A DNA stretch of 64,000 bases from contig DASUCV010000004.1 of NCBI GenBank assembly GCA_036275915.1, positions 389,238 to 453,237 of the forward strand, given 5' to 3'. Made by a program: the position numbers and the translations under genes. Source of the stretch: Candidatus Polarisedimenticolaceae bacterium. GTDB taxonomy: Bacteria > Acidobacteriota > Polarisedimenticolia > Polarisedimenticolales > DASRJG01. Positions within the stretch are counted from its first letter, which is position 1. Each line of letters starts with the position of its first letter. Below, piece by piece: positions 17,304 through 25,875 of the stretch. The notes below the pieces were generated by a model. The model had not been told where the DNA came from and ran no database searches. It saw nothing but the letters and a program-made list of their open reading frames with translations.

Positions 17304-17863
17304 GCGACGTCGAGGAAGGTCTTCCACTCGTCGTAACGAGGGCCGATCCACCCCGTGCGCAGTACCGGATGGCCGGCCGGCCGCTTCGGCGTGCGCACCA
17401 GATGTATCCCGGCCTCGTGAGGCGTGCGATTGCCCTTGCGGCTGTTGCACGGGATGCACGCGCAGACGACGTTCTCCCAGCTCGACACGCCGCCCCGCGA
17501 GAGCGGTACGACGTGGTCGAGGTTGAGCTCGGCCTGGGGAAAGACCTTGCCGCAGTACTGACACCGGTTGCGATCGCGGAAGAAGATGTTGCGGCGGGTG
17601 AACCGGACGTCGCGCCGCGGCACGCGATCGTAGTGCACGAGCTGGATCACGCGCGGGATCCGGATCTCCCGGCGCGGCGTCACGATCGTCTCGTGGTCGG
17701 CGCCCGGCGGAAGATCGCACCAGTTCTCGAAATCGTACGTCCGAAAATCGCGCGCGACGGCACGGGCCCGGCCCGCGTAGAAGAGACGGAACGCGCGGCG
17801 CACCCCGGTGATCTGCACCGCCTGGTACACGTTGTTCAGGACGAGAACCGCGCTCTCCGCCAT
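17246..17863 (-). CDS. HNH endonuclease-family protein
   Basis: A 205-residue protein with a Zn-ribbon HNH motif: CQYCGKVF, then LNLDHVVPLSRGG (catalytic/ metal His), then NVVCACIPCNSRKGN. This family occurs widely as stand-alone genes in bacterial chromosomes and is often annotated simply as HNH endonuclease; the cellular DNA target is not known. ATG 17863 is chosen because MAESAVLVLNNVYQ is the usual N-terminus of these proteins and it follows the ddl stop by 4 bases. The 3' end overlaps the sigma-54 activator gene. Last gene of the trxA-ccdA-tlpA-ddl series. Confidence 0.88.
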   Translation of the reverse strand: MAESAVLVLNNVYQAVQITGVRRAFRLFYAGRARAVARDFRTYDFENWCDLPPGADHETIVTPRREIRIPRVIQLVHYDRVPRRDVRFTRRNIFFRDRNRCQYCGKVFPQAELNLDHVVPLSRGGVSSWENVVCACIPCNSRKGNRTPHEAGIHLVRTPKRPAGHPVLRTGWIGPRYDEWKTFLDVAYWNVELSEDLVPPPDGPA

Positions 17864-17867
17864 CGCC

Positions 17868-18974
17868 TCATCCGTCGCGGCGCGTCCGGCGCATGCGCTC
17901 TTCCGCATGGCGCGCGCGCGCCAGGTCGATCAGCTTCGTCAGGAGGTCCCGGTAGGACAGCCCCGACGCCTCCCAAAGCTTAGGATACATGCTGATCGGC
18001 GTGAAACCCGGAAGCGTGTTGACCTCGTTGATGAGGATCCGGTCGGACCCGCGCTCGAGGAAGAAATCGACGCGCGCCATCCCCGCCAGATCGAGAGCCC
18101 CGAACGCCTCCTGCGCGAGCGCGCGGATGCGCTCTCCGATCTCCGGTGCCAAGGGCGCCGGGATGAGCAGGCGCGACGAGCCGTCCTGGTACTTCGACGC
18201 GTAATCGTAGAATTCGCCCGCGGGGACGATCTCGCCGCAGATCGAAACCTCCGTCCGGTCGTTTCCGAGGACCGCGCACTCGATCTCGCGCACGTCGAGA
18301 CCCTTCTCGACCACGACCTTGCGATCGTGCTCGAACCCGGCCTCGAGCGCTTCGGGGAGCGCCTTCGCGTCGCGCACCTTGGAGATCCCCACCGACGAGC
18401 CGCCGTTGGCGGGCTTCACGAACATCGGGAAGCCGAGCGCCTCGGCGAGGCGCCGCTCTTCGGTCTCGCGATCCGCCGACCACGCGCTCCGCAGGAGCGA
18501 GCGCCAGGGGCCGACGGGGAGCCCGCGCTCCTGGAAGAGCGCCTTCGCGACCTGCTTGTCCATCCCCACCGCGGAGCCGAGAACGCCCGACCCCACGCAC
18601 GGAATGCCGGCGAGATCGAGCAGCCCCTGGATCCGGCCGTCCTCCCCGCCCCAGCCGTGGACGACGGAGAAGATGACGTCGAGCTGCAGGCGCGACGGCG
18701 CGTGCCCGTTCGCCGTCGCCAGGAGCCCGCCGGCGCCCGGATCGACGACGAGCCCCGCATCTCCGTCCGCCTGCGCGCGGGACGCTCCGGAAGCGAGGAT
18801 CGCGGCCGACGCGGCAGGCGCGAGCCAGCGGCCGTCCTCGGCGATCGCCACCGGCACGACGTCGTAGCGAGCTGGGTCGAGCGCGCCGGCGACGCCGCGC
18901 GCGGAGACGACGGAGACCTCGTGCTCGACCGAGGCTCCGCCGAAGAGCAGACCGACGCGCGCGCGAGGGGTCAC
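17868..18974 (-). CDS. ddl: D-alanine-D-alanine ligase
   Basis: A 368-residue ATP-grasp ligase that makes the D-Ala-D-Ala dipeptide of peptidoglycan precursors. Recognisable elements: GGASVEHEVSVVSA near the N-terminus, VHGWGGEDGRIQG, VKPANGGSSVGISKV (ATP loop), KYQDGSS (omega loop start, typical for D-Ala specificity), ARVDFFLE and INEVNTLPGFTPISMYP. Length fits the family. The GTG start overlaps the tlpA stop as GTGA. Its place in a thiol-redox operon is unusual but the enzyme itself looks fully conserved. Confidence 0.95.
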   Translation of the reverse strand: MTPRARVGLLFGGASVEHEVSVVSARGVAGALDPARYDVVPVAIAEDGRWLAPAASAAILASGASRAQADGDAGLVVDPGAGGLLATANGHAPSRLQLDVIFSVVHGWGGEDGRIQGLLDLAGIPCVGSGVLGSAVGMDKQVAKALFQERGLPVGPWRSLLRSAWSADRETEERRLAEALGFPMFVKPANGGSSVGISKVRDAKALPEALEAGFEHDRKVVVEKGLDVREIECAVLGNDRTEVSICGEIVPAGEFYDYASKYQDGSSRLLIPAPLAPEIGERIRALAQEAFGALDLAGMARVDFFLERGSDRILINEVNTLPGFTPISMYPKLWEASGLSYRDLLTKLIDLARARHAEERMRRTRRDG

Positions 18975-19477
18975 GACGGCCGCGCCCGCCCTTCCTGGCG
19001 GACGACCCGCTCGACGGCGGCCTTGAACGCCGCGTCGATCGTCCCGGCGCGCGCGACGATCGTCCCCTTCCGGTCGATGAGGAAGTGGGCCGGGATGTTG
19101 GTGGCACCGAACGCCGCGGTGACGGTACCGTCGGCATCGAAGAGGAGCCGGCCCGGATGCGGCTGCGAGGCGCCGAACTCCTGCAAGCGCGCCGCCGTCT
19201 GCCGCGTCGGCACCGCGACGAGGAACAGCCGATAGCCGTCCGCCTTCCAGCGGTCGTCGAGGTCGAAGAGCTTCGGCAGCTCCTGGACGCAGGGTTGGCA
19301 CCACGTCGCGAGGAACACGACGTGCATCGGCCCCTGCGCGGGGTCGAGCGCGACCTTCTCTCCCGTCGCGGGGTCGGTGGCGGCGGGAACCGGCGAGGGA
19401 AGCGACGCGGGCTGCTCGGCAGCGAGAGCCGCGCCGGCGAGGAGCGCCGCGCCCAGGAGCACACGGACGCGGCTCAT
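18971..19477 (-). CDS. Secreted TlpA-like thioredoxin-fold thiol reductase
   Basis: A 168-residue exported protein: signal peptide MSRVRVLLGAALLAGAALA, then a thioredoxin fold with active site WCQPC and cis-Pro loop NIPAHFLIDRKG. TlpA/ResA-type proteins reduce disulfides outside the cytoplasmic membrane, for example in cytochrome c maturation. It directly follows ccdA (ATGA overlap), which would supply electrons from the adjacent cytoplasmic thioredoxin. Anchoring is by cleavable or uncleaved signal; no lipobox is seen. Confidence 0.9.
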   Translation of the reverse strand: MSRVRVLLGAALLAGAALAAEQPASLPSPVPAATDPATGEKVALDPAQGPMHVVFLATWCQPCVQELPKLFDLDDRWKADGYRLFLVAVPTRQTAARLQEFGASQPHPGRLLFDADGTVTAAFGATNIPAHFLIDRKGTIVARAGTIDAAFKAAVERVVRQEGRARPS

Positions 19478-20217
19478 GCGCGACCCCCCATGTGCCTCCA
19501 GAGGTCGATGGCTTTCCATAGGAACCCAGCGCCGATCAGGATCATCGCGATGCCGAACCCCTTCTTGATGCGGTCCATCCATGCCCCGCCCCGCGGCAGG
19601 CTCGTCAGCAGTCCAGAAAATATGCCCAGGAGCATCAGGAGCAAACCGAGCCCCAGGGCGAACACGAAAAGGAGCGTCGCACCCCACGCGACGTTCTGTT
19701 TCTGGCCCACGTACGCGAGGAGGAGGCCCAGGACCGGCGCCGTGCACGGGGCGGCGACGAACCCGGCCGCGACCCCCATCAGGGCAGCGCCGGCGAACCC
19801 GCCGCGCCTGGCGCCCTGGCCCTGCACGCTGGTCATGAGCGCCGGGATCGTGAAGACGTCGAGCATCGAGAGGCCGAGCGCCATGATGACGAGCCCCACG
19901 GCGCCGAAGACCCAAGGCGAGCGTGTGAACTCTCCGAAGATCTTGCCGAGGAGCGACGCGACGACGCCGAGGGTCGCGTACATGAGCGAGAGTCCGAGGA
20001 CGTACGTGACCGACAGCGCCACGGCGCGCCGGCGGTTCCCTCCGGCGGCCCCGCCGATGTAGGTGACCGTCACCGGGATCATCGGGTAGACGCAGGGCGT
20101 CAGGCTGGTGAGGACGCCGGCCGCGAAGACGACGAACACGGCGCCCACCGAGCCGGCCTGGAGCTGCGCCTGGAGCGTCTGGCTCAGGTGGTAGCCCCAC
20201 TCGTTGAGGGTCTCCAC
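19474..20217 (-). CDS. ccdA: CcdA/DsbD-type transmembrane thiol-electron transporter
   Basis: A 247-residue membrane protein with about six helices. Two conserved cysteines sit in the inverted pseudo-repeats TSLTPCVYPMIPVT and AAPCTAPVLG, which pass electrons from cytoplasmic thioredoxin to periplasmic partners. It matches the transmembrane module of DsbD/CcdA without soluble domains. GTG start, one base after the trxA stop; stop overlaps the tlpA ATG. The order trxA-ccdA-tlpA forms a complete cytoplasm-to-periplasm reducing path in one operon. Confidence 0.9.
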   Translation of the reverse strand: METLNEWGYHLSQTLQAQLQAGSVGAVFVVFAAGVLTSLTPCVYPMIPVTVTYIGGAAGGNRRRAVALSVTYVLGLSLMYATLGVVASLLGKIFGEFTRSPWVFGAVGLVIMALGLSMLDVFTIPALMTSVQGQGARRGGFAGAALMGVAAGFVAAPCTAPVLGLLLAYVGQKQNVAWGATLLFVFALGLGLLLMLLGIFSGLLTSLPRGGAWMDRIKKGFGIAMILIGAGFLWKAIDLWRHMGGRA

Positions 20218-20218
20218 G

Positions 20219-20542
20219 CTAGAGAACCTTGTCGACCCTGTCCGCCAGCGCCTTCTTCGAGAGAACGCCGACGACCTGGTCCTTGACCTGGCCGCCGCGG
20301 AAGATCATGAGCGTCGGCACCGAGAAGACCCCGAACTTCGCCGCGGTTCCGGGGGCGGAATCGACGTCGACCTTCACGACCTTGAGGCGCGCGCCGTAAT
20401 CGGCCGCGATCTCGTGGACGATCGGCTCGAGCTTCTTGCACGGCCCGCACCAGACGGCGGAGAAGTCGACGAGCACCGGCGAGGCGCTCTTCAAGACCTC
20501 GGCGTCGAAGTTCTGGTCGGTCGCATTGACGATCTCGCTCAT
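20219..20542 (-). CDS. trxA: Thioredoxin
   Basis: A 107-residue cytoplasmic thioredoxin with the classic WCGPC active site, buried Asp (LVDFSAVWCGPC), cis-proline (FSVPTLMIF) and C-terminal GVLSKKAL. It reduces protein disulfides using thioredoxin reductase. First gene of a five-gene run to the HNH gene. An extended -10 element (TGCTACACT, minus strand, 20590-20582) lies about 40 bases upstream. Confidence 0.95.
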   Translation of the reverse strand: MSEIVNATDQNFDAEVLKSASPVLVDFSAVWCGPCKKLEPIVHEIAADYGARLKVVKVDVDSAPGTAAKFGVFSVPTLMIFRGGQVKDQVVGVLSKKALADRVDKVL

Positions 20543-20581
20543 GAGATGACCTCGTCGCCGCCGAAACGCGGCGTACCGGAG

Positions 20582-20590
20582 AGTGTAGCA
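20582..20590 (-). promoter_or_regulatory. Extended -10 element for trxA operon
   Basis: TGCTACACT on the minus strand, 39 bases upstream of the trxA ATG. No clear -35 hexamer, consistent with an extended -10 promoter. Lies back to back with a similar plus-strand element at 20616. Confidence 0.5.
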
Positions 20591-20615
20591 AGCGACCGGC
20601 GACCGAGGTTGAAAG

Positions 20616-20624
20616 TGCTACGAT
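20616..20624 (+). promoter_or_regulatory. Extended -10 element for sir2-larC-metG
   Basis: TGCTACGAT on the plus strand, about 54 bases before the TTG start at 20679. TTGAAA directly precedes it but too close to be a standard -35. Predicted from motif only. Confidence 0.45.
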
Positions 20625-20678
20625 GCGCCCTTTCCGGGGCGAGGCTCCCCCCGATTCCCCGCGCACCCGAGGACGCCT

Positions 20679-21416
20679 TTGGAACAGCCGGCCCCGACTC
20701 CACGCCTCGTCGAGCTTCTCCGCGCCTCGGGACCGCTCCTGGTGCTCACGGGAGCCGGGGTGTCGCGCGAGAGCGGGATCGCGACCTTCCGGGATGCCGG
20801 TGGCCTCTGGGAGGGCGTCGATCCCACGGAGGTCGCGACCCCGGGGGCTTTCGCCCGCGATCCCCTCCGCGTCTGGCGTTTCTACGACGAGCGCCGCGCG
20901 CGTGCGGCCGAGGTGCAGCCGAACGCGGCGCATCACGCAATCGCCGCGCTCGAGCGAACGGGGAGGCCTTTTCTCCTGGCCACGCAGAACGTCGACGGGC
21001 TCCACGAGCGCGCCGGCAGCGCGTCGCTCGTGCGTCTCCACGGCAGCCTCTGGCGGGTGCGGTGCACGCGGGAGGGAAACGAGCGCGAGGACCTGAGCCC
21101 CTCTCTGGCCCCGCTTCCGCCGCGATGCGTGTGCGGCGCCCTGCTCCGTCCCGCGGTCGTCTGGTTCGAGGAGCCGCTCCCGGCACGGGAGTTCCAGGAC
21201 GCCGCGGCGTTCGCGCGCCGGGCCGAGCTCGTGCTGGTCGTCGGCACCTCCTCGCTCGTGTATCCGGCCGCCTCGTTGCCGCTCATCGCGCGTGACGCCG
21301 GTGCTTACGTCGTCGAGGTCAACCCCGAGCGCACGCCGCTCACCCCGGATGCGCACGAGCACCTGGAAGGTCCGGCCGGGACGGTGCTGCCGGCGCTCCT
21401 TGCGGCGGCCGCATGA
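20679..21416 (+). CDS. Sir2-family NAD-dependent protein deacylase, with atypical zinc site
   Basis: A 245-residue sirtuin. NAD-binding motifs GAGVSRESGIATFRD and TQNVDGLHERAG are intact, with catalytic His121 (LHGSLW). FYDERR contains the YxxR pair (Tyr69, Arg72) of CobB/SIRT5-like enzymes, which favours succinyl/malonyl-lysine removal. The zinc module is unusual: Cys129 is followed by TRE where a second Cys is expected, and the distal pair is CVC (150, 152) instead of CxxC. The fold may have lost zinc or use another ligand. TTG start inferred. Its stop overlaps the larC ATG. Confidence 0.88.
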   Translation: MEQPAPTPRLVELLRASGPLLVLTGAGVSRESGIATFRDAGGLWEGVDPTEVATPGAFARDPLRVWRFYDERRARAAEVQPNAAHHAIAALERTGRPFLLATQNVDGLHERAGSASLVRLHGSLWRVRCTREGNEREDLSPSLAPLPPRCVCGALLRPAVVWFEEPLPAREFQDAAAFARRAELVLVVGTSSLVYPAASLPLIARDAGAYVVEVNPERTPLTPDAHEHLEGPAGTVLPALLAAAA

Positions 21417-22645
21417 CGCGCCTGCTCTGGATCGACGCGACCGCCGGAGCGTCGGGAGACATGATCCTCGGCGCCCTCGTCGATCTCGGCGCCTCGCTGC
21501 CGGCGATCCGCCGCGCGCTCGCCGGCCTTCCTCTGAAGGGCGTGCGGCTCGCGCGGACGAAGACGGTCCGCGGCGCAGTTTCGGCGACGCGGGTCGAGGT
21601 CAAGGTCGCCGGCGCCCGCCGCGACGACCATCACGTGCACGACCACCACGGGGCGGGTCACGGCCGCGGATGGAAGGAGATCCGCAAGGTCATCGCGTCA
21701 GGGGGGCTGCCGCCCGCCGTGCGCGACCGCGCTCTCGTCGTCTTCCGGCGGCTCATCGAGGCCGAGGCGCGGGCGCACGGCATGGAGCCGGACGCGGTGC
21801 ACCTCCACGAAGCCGGCGCCGCGGACGCGATCGCCGACGTCGTCGGCGTCTGCGTCGCGCTCGCGGCGCTCCGCGTCGACCGCGTCGTCGTCTCGCCGGT
21901 CACGACCGGCTCCGGGACGGTACGGTGCGCTCACGGGCTCTACCCCGTCCCGGGGCCTGCGACGAGTCACCTCCTCGTCGGCGTTCCGCTCACCGGAGCC
22001 GCGGCCGACGGCGAGCGGCTGACGCCCACCGGCGCCGCCCTCCTGACGTCGCTCGCGAGCGGTTACGGAGGGCCGCCGGCGATGACGCTCGAAGCCGTCG
22101 GCCACGGCGCCGGGAAGCACGACTTCCCCGACCGGCCGAATGTGGTCCGTGTGCTCCTGGGCGAGGCGCCCGCCGAGGCCGCCCGGCCGGACGCACGCGA
22201 GGTCGTCGTCGTCGAGTTCACCGTCGACGATGCGACGCCCCAGGCGCTCGCTTACGCGGCCGAGCGCCTCTTCGAGACCGGTGCCAGAGAAGTGTTCACG
22301 GCGCCCGTCCAGATGAAGAAGGGACGGCTCGGCCACCTCGTCACGTTCCTCACCGACGACGACCGGTTCGAGGCGGTGACGCGCGTCGCGCTCGCCGAGA
22401 CGACGACGCTCGGCCTCAGGTTCCGGCGCGAAGGGCGGATCGAGCTCGACCGCGCGGTCGAGCGCGTCGCAACGCCCTACGGCCCGATCCGCGTCAAGGC
22501 CGGCACGCTCGGGCGGGACGAGCTGCACGCGTGGCCCGAATACGACGACTGCGCCCGCGCCGCCCGCCGGCACGGCGTCTCGCTGTCCGCGGTGCAGCAG
22601 GCCGCGCTCGCCGCACGCCGCCGCCGGGGAGGACGAGCGCGATGA
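21413..22645 (+). CDS. larC: Nickel insertion protein LarC (pincer cofactor synthesis)
   Basis: A 410-residue member of the LarC/DUF111 family, which uses CTP to insert nickel into the pyridinium dithiocarboxylate pincer cofactor of lactate racemase and related enzymes. Family marks: LWIDATAGASGDMILGAL at the N-terminus, a His-rich stretch (DDHHVHDHH) probably for Ni, VHLHEAGAADAIADVVG, and the TGSGTVRCAHG / PVPGPAT segments. Here it is a single frame; in some lactobacilli it is split by a programmed frameshift. No larB, larE or larA is in the window. Joined by ATGA overlaps to sir2 and metG. Confidence 0.93.
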   Translation: MTRLLWIDATAGASGDMILGALVDLGASLPAIRRALAGLPLKGVRLARTKTVRGAVSATRVEVKVAGARRDDHHVHDHHGAGHGRGWKEIRKVIASGGLPPAVRDRALVVFRRLIEAEARAHGMEPDAVHLHEAGAADAIADVVGVCVALAALRVDRVVVSPVTTGSGTVRCAHGLYPVPGPATSHLLVGVPLTGAAADGERLTPTGAALLTSLASGYGGPPAMTLEAVGHGAGKHDFPDRPNVVRVLLGEAPAEAARPDAREVVVVEFTVDDATPQALAYAAERLFETGAREVFTAPVQMKKGRLGHLVTFLTDDDRFEAVTRVALAETTTLGLRFRREGRIELDRAVERVATPYGPIRVKAGTLGRDELHAWPEYDDCARAARRHGVSLSAVQQAALAARRRRGGRAR

Positions 22646-24561
22646 AGCCCTTCTACCTCACCACGCCGATCTATTACGTCAACGACGAGCCCCACATCGG
22701 GCACACGTACACGACCGTCGTCGCCGATGCGCTCGCCCGCTACCGCCGCATGACCGGCTGGGACGTCCGGTTCCTCACCGGCACCGACGAGCACGGCCAG
22801 AAGATCGAGCGCGCCGCCGCCAAGCTCGGGATCGCCCCGATCGCGCTCGCCGATCGCGTCGTCTCCCGCTACCACGAGCTGTGGAAGCGCCTCGCGATCA
22901 GCCACGACGATTTCATCAGGACGACGGAGCCGCGCCAACGACAGGGTGTCCACGCGCTTATCGCGAGGATGCAGGCCGCAGGCGATCTCTACCTCGGCGA
23001 TTACGAGGGGATGTACTGCGCCGGGTGCGAGGCGTTCTACCCGGAGTCGCAGATCAAGGACGGCAAGTGCCCCGACTTCGGTCATCCGGTGGAGAGGCTC
23101 CGCGAGTCGTCGTGGTTCTTCCGGCTGTCGAAGTACCAGCAGCCGCTCCTCGATTGGATCGACCGCAATCCGGAGGCGATCCGACCGGTGTCCCGGCGCA
23201 ACGAGGTGCGCGCGTTCGTCGCGTCGGGCCTCAAGGACCTGTCGGTCTCGCGGACCACGGTGAAATGGGGCGTCCCGTGGCCGGGCGATCCCACTCACAC
23301 GGTCTACGTCTGGCTCGACGCGCTCACGAACTACATGAGCGCGCTCGGATTCGGCGGAGAGGACGACGCGCTCTGGCGCCGGTACTGGCCGGCCTCCGTT
23401 CACCTGGTCGGCAAGGACATCGTCCGGTTCCATGCGGTCTACTGGCCGGCGTTCCTCATGTCGGCGGGGCTGCCGCTTCCGCAGTGCATCTACGCGCACG
23501 GCTGGTGGCTCCGGGACGAGGCCAAGATGTCGAAGAGCCTCGGGAACGTCGTGCGACCCGGCCCGCTCATGGACGCCGTCGGCCCCGACGCGCTGCGCTA
23601 CTTCCTCCTGCGCGAGATGACGTTCGGTCTCGACGGGAGCTATTCGGACGAGCAGCTCCTCGACCGGTACAACGGCGATCTCGCGAACGAGATCGGGAAC
23701 GTGACGAGCCGCGTCGTCACGCTCGCCGACGCCGGGTTCCACGGAGCGCTGCCTCCACCGTCGAGGCTTGCCGAGGCGACGGAGCTGCAGGGCGCCGCCG
23801 CGGAGGCGCACGCCGCGTGGCGCGCCGCGTTCGACGACTACGATTTCGCGGGGGGGCTCGCCGCGGTGTGGAAGCTCGCGGCCGAGCTCAACCGTTTCCT
23901 GCAGACGCACGCGCCGTGGACGCTCGCGAAGGACCCCGCTCAGGCCGGACGCCACGCCGCGGTCGTGCGCGGGGCGGCCGAGGCGCTCCTCCAGATCGCG
24001 GCGATGGCCTCCCCCGCGATCCCTCAGGCCGCCTCCGAGATCGCCGCGCGCCTCGGGACGACCCTTCCGAGCGATCTCTCGACGTTCCGGTGGGGGCTGC
24101 TCCCCGATCATGCACCTGTCAAGAAGGGCGCCCCGCTCTTCGCCCGCGTCGACAAGGCGGGCTACTTCAAGGAGACGACTCCCGTGAGCGAGACTCCCGC
24201 ACCGACACCGGCCGCACCACCTCCCTCACCGGCAGGTGACTCGATCACGATCGAGGATTTCCTCAAGGTCGACCTGCGCGTCGCGAGAGTCGTCGCGGCC
24301 GAGAGGATCGAGGGAACCGAGAAGCTCCTCAAGCTCCAGCTCGACGTGGGGGGCGAGCCGCGTCAGATCGTCTCGGGGATCGCCAAGGCCTACGCGCCCG
24401 AGCAGCTCGTCGGCAAGGCGATCGTCGTCGTGGCGAACCTGAAGCCCGCCAAGCTGCGCGGGGTGGAGAGCCAGGGAATGCTCCTCGCGGCCGACCTCGA
24501 CGGACGTCCGATCGTCGCCACCTTCGAAGAGCCGGTGAAGCCGGGAACGCGGGTGCGCTGA
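22642..24561 (+). CDS. metG: Methionyl-tRNA synthetase
   Basis: A 639-residue class I synthetase. HIGH motif is PHIGHTY near residue 18; KMSKS motif is KMSKSLGN. The zinc-knuckle region begins MYCAGCEAFYPE and continues GKCPDFGHP, where the fourth ligand position is His-like rather than Cys. After an Ala/Pro linker (about 520-535) a C-terminal tRNA-binding (EMAP-II/Trbp111-like) domain follows (VDLRVARVVAAERIEG to PVKPGTRVR), which promotes dimerisation and tRNA binding. Start overlaps the larC stop. Charges tRNA-Met and initiator tRNA. Confidence 0.96.
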   Translation: MKPFYLTTPIYYVNDEPHIGHTYTTVVADALARYRRMTGWDVRFLTGTDEHGQKIERAAAKLGIAPIALADRVVSRYHELWKRLAISHDDFIRTTEPRQRQGVHALIARMQAAGDLYLGDYEGMYCAGCEAFYPESQIKDGKCPDFGHPVERLRESSWFFRLSKYQQPLLDWIDRNPEAIRPVSRRNEVRAFVASGLKDLSVSRTTVKWGVPWPGDPTHTVYVWLDALTNYMSALGFGGEDDALWRRYWPASVHLVGKDIVRFHAVYWPAFLMSAGLPLPQCIYAHGWWLRDEAKMSKSLGNVVRPGPLMDAVGPDALRYFLLREMTFGLDGSYSDEQLLDRYNGDLANEIGNVTSRVVTLADAGFHGALPPPSRLAEATELQGAAAEAHAAWRAAFDDYDFAGGLAAVWKLAAELNRFLQTHAPWTLAKDPAQAGRHAAVVRGAAEALLQIAAMASPAIPQAASEIAARLGTTLPSDLSTFRWGLLPDHAPVKKGAPLFARVDKAGYFKETTPVSETPAPTPAAPPPSPAGDSITIEDFLKVDLRVARVVAAERIEGTEKLLKLQLDVGGEPRQIVSGIAKAYAPEQLVGKAIVVVANLKPAKLRGVESQGMLLAADLDGRPIVATFEEPVKPGTRVR

Positions 24562-24568
24562 GCCCGCG

Positions 24569-24847
24569 TCACTCCTCGTGAAGGTGCCGGACGTGCCTCT
24601 TCCGCAGGAAGACGTTCGGCCCGGAGCCCTCGGGAGTGTTGATCTTGATGACGTCGCGATCGTAGTACTCGACGACGCCGCGAAACACCGTGCCGTCGAT
24701 CATCTCGACGACGACCGCCGTGCGCTGCTCCCGGAGGCGCGCCAGATACTCGGCCTCCTGGCCGGTCACGTCGGGCGGCGGCATGCGCCGTTGGGGACGA
24801 TCGGCGCCGGCGCCGGTGCCGCCTCCTGGGGGCGTGGAAGGACGCAT
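24569..24847 (-). CDS. Hfq-like Sm-fold RNA-binding protein
   Basis: A 92-residue protein. Residues ~1-30 are Pro/Gly-rich and disordered; residues ~32-90 form an Sm fold, with Sm1-like VVVEMIDGTVFRGVVEYYDR and Sm2-like NVFLRKRHVRHLH. The family resembles the divergent Hfq-like proteins of Acidobacteriota, in which the Sm2 motif is KHCIK-like rather than YKHAI. It may act as an RNA chaperone pairing small RNAs with mRNAs, but RNA-binding face residues differ from enteric Hfq, so function is inferred. It lies downstream of pta by 26 bases and converges with metG. Confidence 0.75.
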   Translation of the reverse strand: MRPSTPPGGGTGAGADRPQRRMPPPDVTGQEAEYLARLREQRTAVVVEMIDGTVFRGVVEYYDRDVIKINTPEGSGPNVFLRKRHVRHLHEE

Positions 24848-24873
24848 CGTCGGAACCTCCTCGGCAGATCCTA

Positions 24874-25875
24874 TCAGCCCGCGGCCTGGAGAGCGGTGAT
24901 CGCGGCGACGAGCACGATGTCGCCCACCGTGCAGCCGCGCGAGAGATCGTTCGCGGGACGCGACAGTCCTTGCAGGATCGGGCCGGCGGCGTCAGCACCG
25001 CCCAGGCGCTGCACGAGCTTGTAGCCGATGTTGCCCGCGTCGAGATCGGGGAAGATGAGGACGTTCGCGTCGCCGCGTATCGCGCTTCCGGGCGCCTTCG
25101 ACGCCGCGACCTCCGGCACAAGCGCCGCATCGAGCTGAAGCTCGCCGTCGAAGGCGAAGTCCGGCGGCTCGCGGCGGAGGATCTCGACGGCCGACGCCAC
25201 CTTCAAGGCGCGCGGGTGGCGGGCGCTCCCCTTCGTCGAGAACGACAGGAGGGCAACGCGCGGCGTCTCCCCGGTGAGCGACCGGAAGCTGGCCGCCGTC
25301 CGTCGCGCGATCTCGGCGAGCTGCGCGGCGTCGGGATCCGGCACGAGCCCGCAGTCGGCGAAGGCGAGCAGGCGATCGCCCGAGGGTGTGGGCTCCCGGA
25401 GCGCCATCAGGAAGAACGACGACACGAGGTCGACGCCGGGGGCCGGACGAAGCACCTTGAGCGCGGCACGGAGGGTGTCGGCGGTCGTGTGCGCGGCACC
25501 GGAGACGCAGCCGTCGGCGAGCCCCGCGCGGAGGAGCCCGTTCGCGAAGTAGACGGGATCCGCGATCCACGCCGCCGCCTCGTCGGGCGTGGTGCGCGTT
25601 CCGGCGATCGCCTCGGCGATCGCATGGGCGACGAGCGCTCCGCGCGACGAGGCCGCCGGGTCCTCCACGGCGATCCCCTCGAGCGCGACACCGGCGGCCT
25701 TCGCGGCGGCGAAGACTTCGGTTTTCGAGCCGACCAGGAGCGGCTCCGCGATCCCCTCCCGGAGGAGCCGTGCGGCGGCGAGGAGCACGCGCGGATCGGT
25801 CGCCTCCGGAAGCGCGATCCGGCGGCGGCGCTCGCGCGCCCGGGAGACGATCGATGCGAACGGCCCTTCGCTCAC
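24874..25875 (-). CDS. pta: Phosphate acetyltransferase
   Basis: A 333-residue phosphotransacetylase (short class, without the DRTGG regulatory domain). It interconverts acetyl-CoA and acetyl phosphate. Family marks: [15 protein letters not shown] near the N-terminus, [34 protein letters not shown], and the C-terminal [23 protein letters not shown] start overlaps the upstream glycosyltransferase stop (GTGA). No ackA in the window. Partner pathway is probably acetate formation or acetyl-phosphate signalling. Confidence 0.92.
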   Translation of the reverse strand: MSEGPFASIVSRARERRRRIALPEATDPRVLLAAARLLREGIAEPLLVGSKTEVFAAAKAAGVALEGIAVEDPAASSRGALVAHAIAEAIAGTRTTPDEAAAWIADPVYFANGLLRAGLADGCVSGAAHTTADTLRAALKVLRPAPGVDLVSSFFLMALREPTPSGDRLLAFADCGLVPDPDAAQLAEIARRTAASFRSLTGETPRVALLSFSTKGSARHPRALKVASAVEILRREPPDFAFDGELQLDAALVPEVAASKAPGSAIRGDANVLIFPDLDAGNIGYKLVQRLGGADAAGPILQGLSRPANDLSRGCTVGDIVLVAAITALQAAG

